The position numbers and the translations under genes were made by a program. This document shows, in pieces, positions 4,698-5,473 of a stretch of DNA of 5,473 nt (position 1 is the stretch's first letter; the number at the start of each line of letters is the position of its first letter). Under the pieces are notes generated by a model. The model was not told where the DNA came from. It did not search any database and saw only the letters and a program-made list of their open reading frames with translations. Source of the DNA: an uncultured Clostridium sp. (GTDB lineage: Bacteria; Bacillota; Clostridia; TANB77; CAG-508); NCBI GenBank assembly GCA_947643945.1, contig CANRXN010000082.1:1-5473 (forward strand). The letters run 5' to 3'.

Positions 4698-5473
4698 ATG
4701 AATATTGTATTTATGGGAACACCAGACTTTGCCAAAGAAAGTCTAAAAGCGATTTATGAGGCAGGACATAACATCTTAGCTGTGGTAACTAATGTAGATA
4801 AACCAAGAGGAAGAGGAATGAAGCTACAGCCATCAGCTGTAAAAGAATACGCCTTAGAAAAAAGATTGAAAGTTTATCAACCAGAAAAAGTAAGAAATAA
4901 CAAGGAATTTAGGGAGCAAATAGAAAACTTAAAGCCAGATGTCATTTGCGTGGTAGCGTATGGAAAATTACTTCCTAAAAAGATTCTAGCCATTCCAAAA
5001 CTTGGTTGTATTAATGTTCATGCTTCTTTATTACCAAAATATAGAGGGGCAGCACCAATCCAATGGGCGGTTTTAAATGGCGATACGGTAACTGGTGTTA
5101 CTACTATGTATATGGACATAGGAATGGATACAGGAGATATTATTTTAAAAGAAGAAGTAGAAATTGGAAAAGACGAAACAACAGGTGAACTGTGGGATAG
5201 ACTTGCTCTAAAAGGAGGAAAACTTTTAGTAAAAACATTAGAGCAAGTGGCAAACAAAACAGCACCAAGAATTAAACAAGAAGGTAATTTTACCATGGCA
5301 CCAATGCTAACAAAAGAGATGGCAAAAATTGATTGGGAAAACAAAACAGCTAAGCAAATAAAAAATTTAGTAAGAGGATTAAATCCTATTATGGGAGCGT
5401 ATACTTATTTAAATGGTAAAAAGATTAAATTTTGGAAAGTAACAGTAGCAACAGAGGATGAGATAATGGCAGA
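4698..5473 (+). CDS. fmt: Methionyl-tRNA formyltransferase (3' end beyond window)
   Basis: Fmt transfers a formyl group from 10-formyl-tetrahydrofolate to Met-tRNA(fMet), the substrate whose formyl group the upstream Def later removes. The 258 complete codons present (E. coli protein 315 residues) start MNIVFMGTPDFA, typical of the Rossmann N-terminal domain. They carry the catalytic set N106 and H108 in INVHASLLP, the following KYRGAAPIQ loop, and D144 in MDIGMDTGD. The C-terminal OB-fold-like tRNA-binding domain begins near residue 205 and is cut by the window edge. The ATG at 4698 has only a weak site (GGGAAAGAG, 4684-4692) next to the right REP-like hairpin, so translation may be modulated by that structure. 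The frame is continuous and contains no CGG codon. Confidence 0.95.
   Translation, partial: MNIVFMGTPDFAKESLKAIYEAGHNILAVVTNVDKPRGRGMKLQPSAVKEYALEKRLKVYQPEKVRNNKEFREQIENLKPDVICVVAYGKLLPKKILAIPKLGCINVHASLLPKYRGAAPIQWAVLNGDTVTGVTTMYMDIGMDTGDIILKEEVEIGKDETTGELWDRLALKGGKLLVKTLEQVANKTAPRIKQEGNFTMAPMLTKEMAKIDWENKTAKQIKNLVRGLNPIMGAYTYLNGKKIKFWKVTVATEDEIMA

Noticed and set aside
4645..4701. 18-codon leader-peptide-like frame (ATG 4645 to TGA 4699-4701) overlapping the fmt start
   Set aside because: Most of it is the right-hand palindrome read as codons, and no well-spaced ribosome binding site precedes it, so coincidence is the better explanation.
5018..5344. Minus-strand open frame inside fmt
   Set aside because: It lies opposite the strongly conserved fmt catalytic region and shows no features of a real gene.

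Overview
The window reads as chromosomal housekeeping DNA from a low-GC Gram-positive (Firmicutes, Clostridia-like) bacterium. The reasons are an A-rich coding strand dominated by AAA, GAA and AGA codons, purine-rich GGAAGAAGG-type ribosome binding sites, and the order gmk ... priA - def - fmt, all on the plus strand, which is the classical Firmicutes arrangement. A narrower taxonomic call is not supported by the sequence alone.

Layout. Positions 30-590 encode a guanylate kinase. After a 24-base gap, 615-1566 encode a RimK/cyanophycin-synthetase-like ATP-grasp ligase of unknown substrate. A palindromic terminator-like element (1571-1651) and a good extended -10 promoter (1672-1700) follow. 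Next come priA (1728-3998), def (4098-4574) and the 5' part of fmt (4698 to the window end). REP-like palindromes sit at the priA stop codon and in the def-fmt gap, where two exact reverse-complement copies face each other. The genes serve nucleotide supply, replication restart and the formyl-methionine cycle: Fmt adds the formyl group and Def removes it.

The standout observation is recoding. The ATP-grasp gene has one +1 frame disruption and priA has three. All four fall exactly at an in-frame CGG codon followed by a purine (AAC-CGG-G, AAC-CGG-A, TCC-CGG-A, GCA-CGG-A). At every site, skipping the C and reading the next three bases as a glycine codon (GGG or GGA) restores the family-conserved sequence, including the Walker A P-loop and the GRAGR motif of PriA and the metal-binding E-x-N of the ATP-grasp enzyme. 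In about 1,670 codons of the five genes there is no other in-frame CGG, so none has to be read as arginine. CGT, CGC, CGA, AGA and AGG are all used as ordinary arginine codons. CGG trinucleotides occur 13 times out of frame inside these genes with no frame disturbance. The simplest reading is that CGG is not a normal sense codon in this organism but a signal for efficient +1 frameshifting, formally like the Ty1 (CUU-AGG-C) and Ty3 (GCG-AGU-U) +1 sites of yeast. The alternatives are a four-base-decoding tRNA or a systematic sequencing artefact. These can be separated by a genome-wide CGG survey, the tRNA set, raw reads and peptides.
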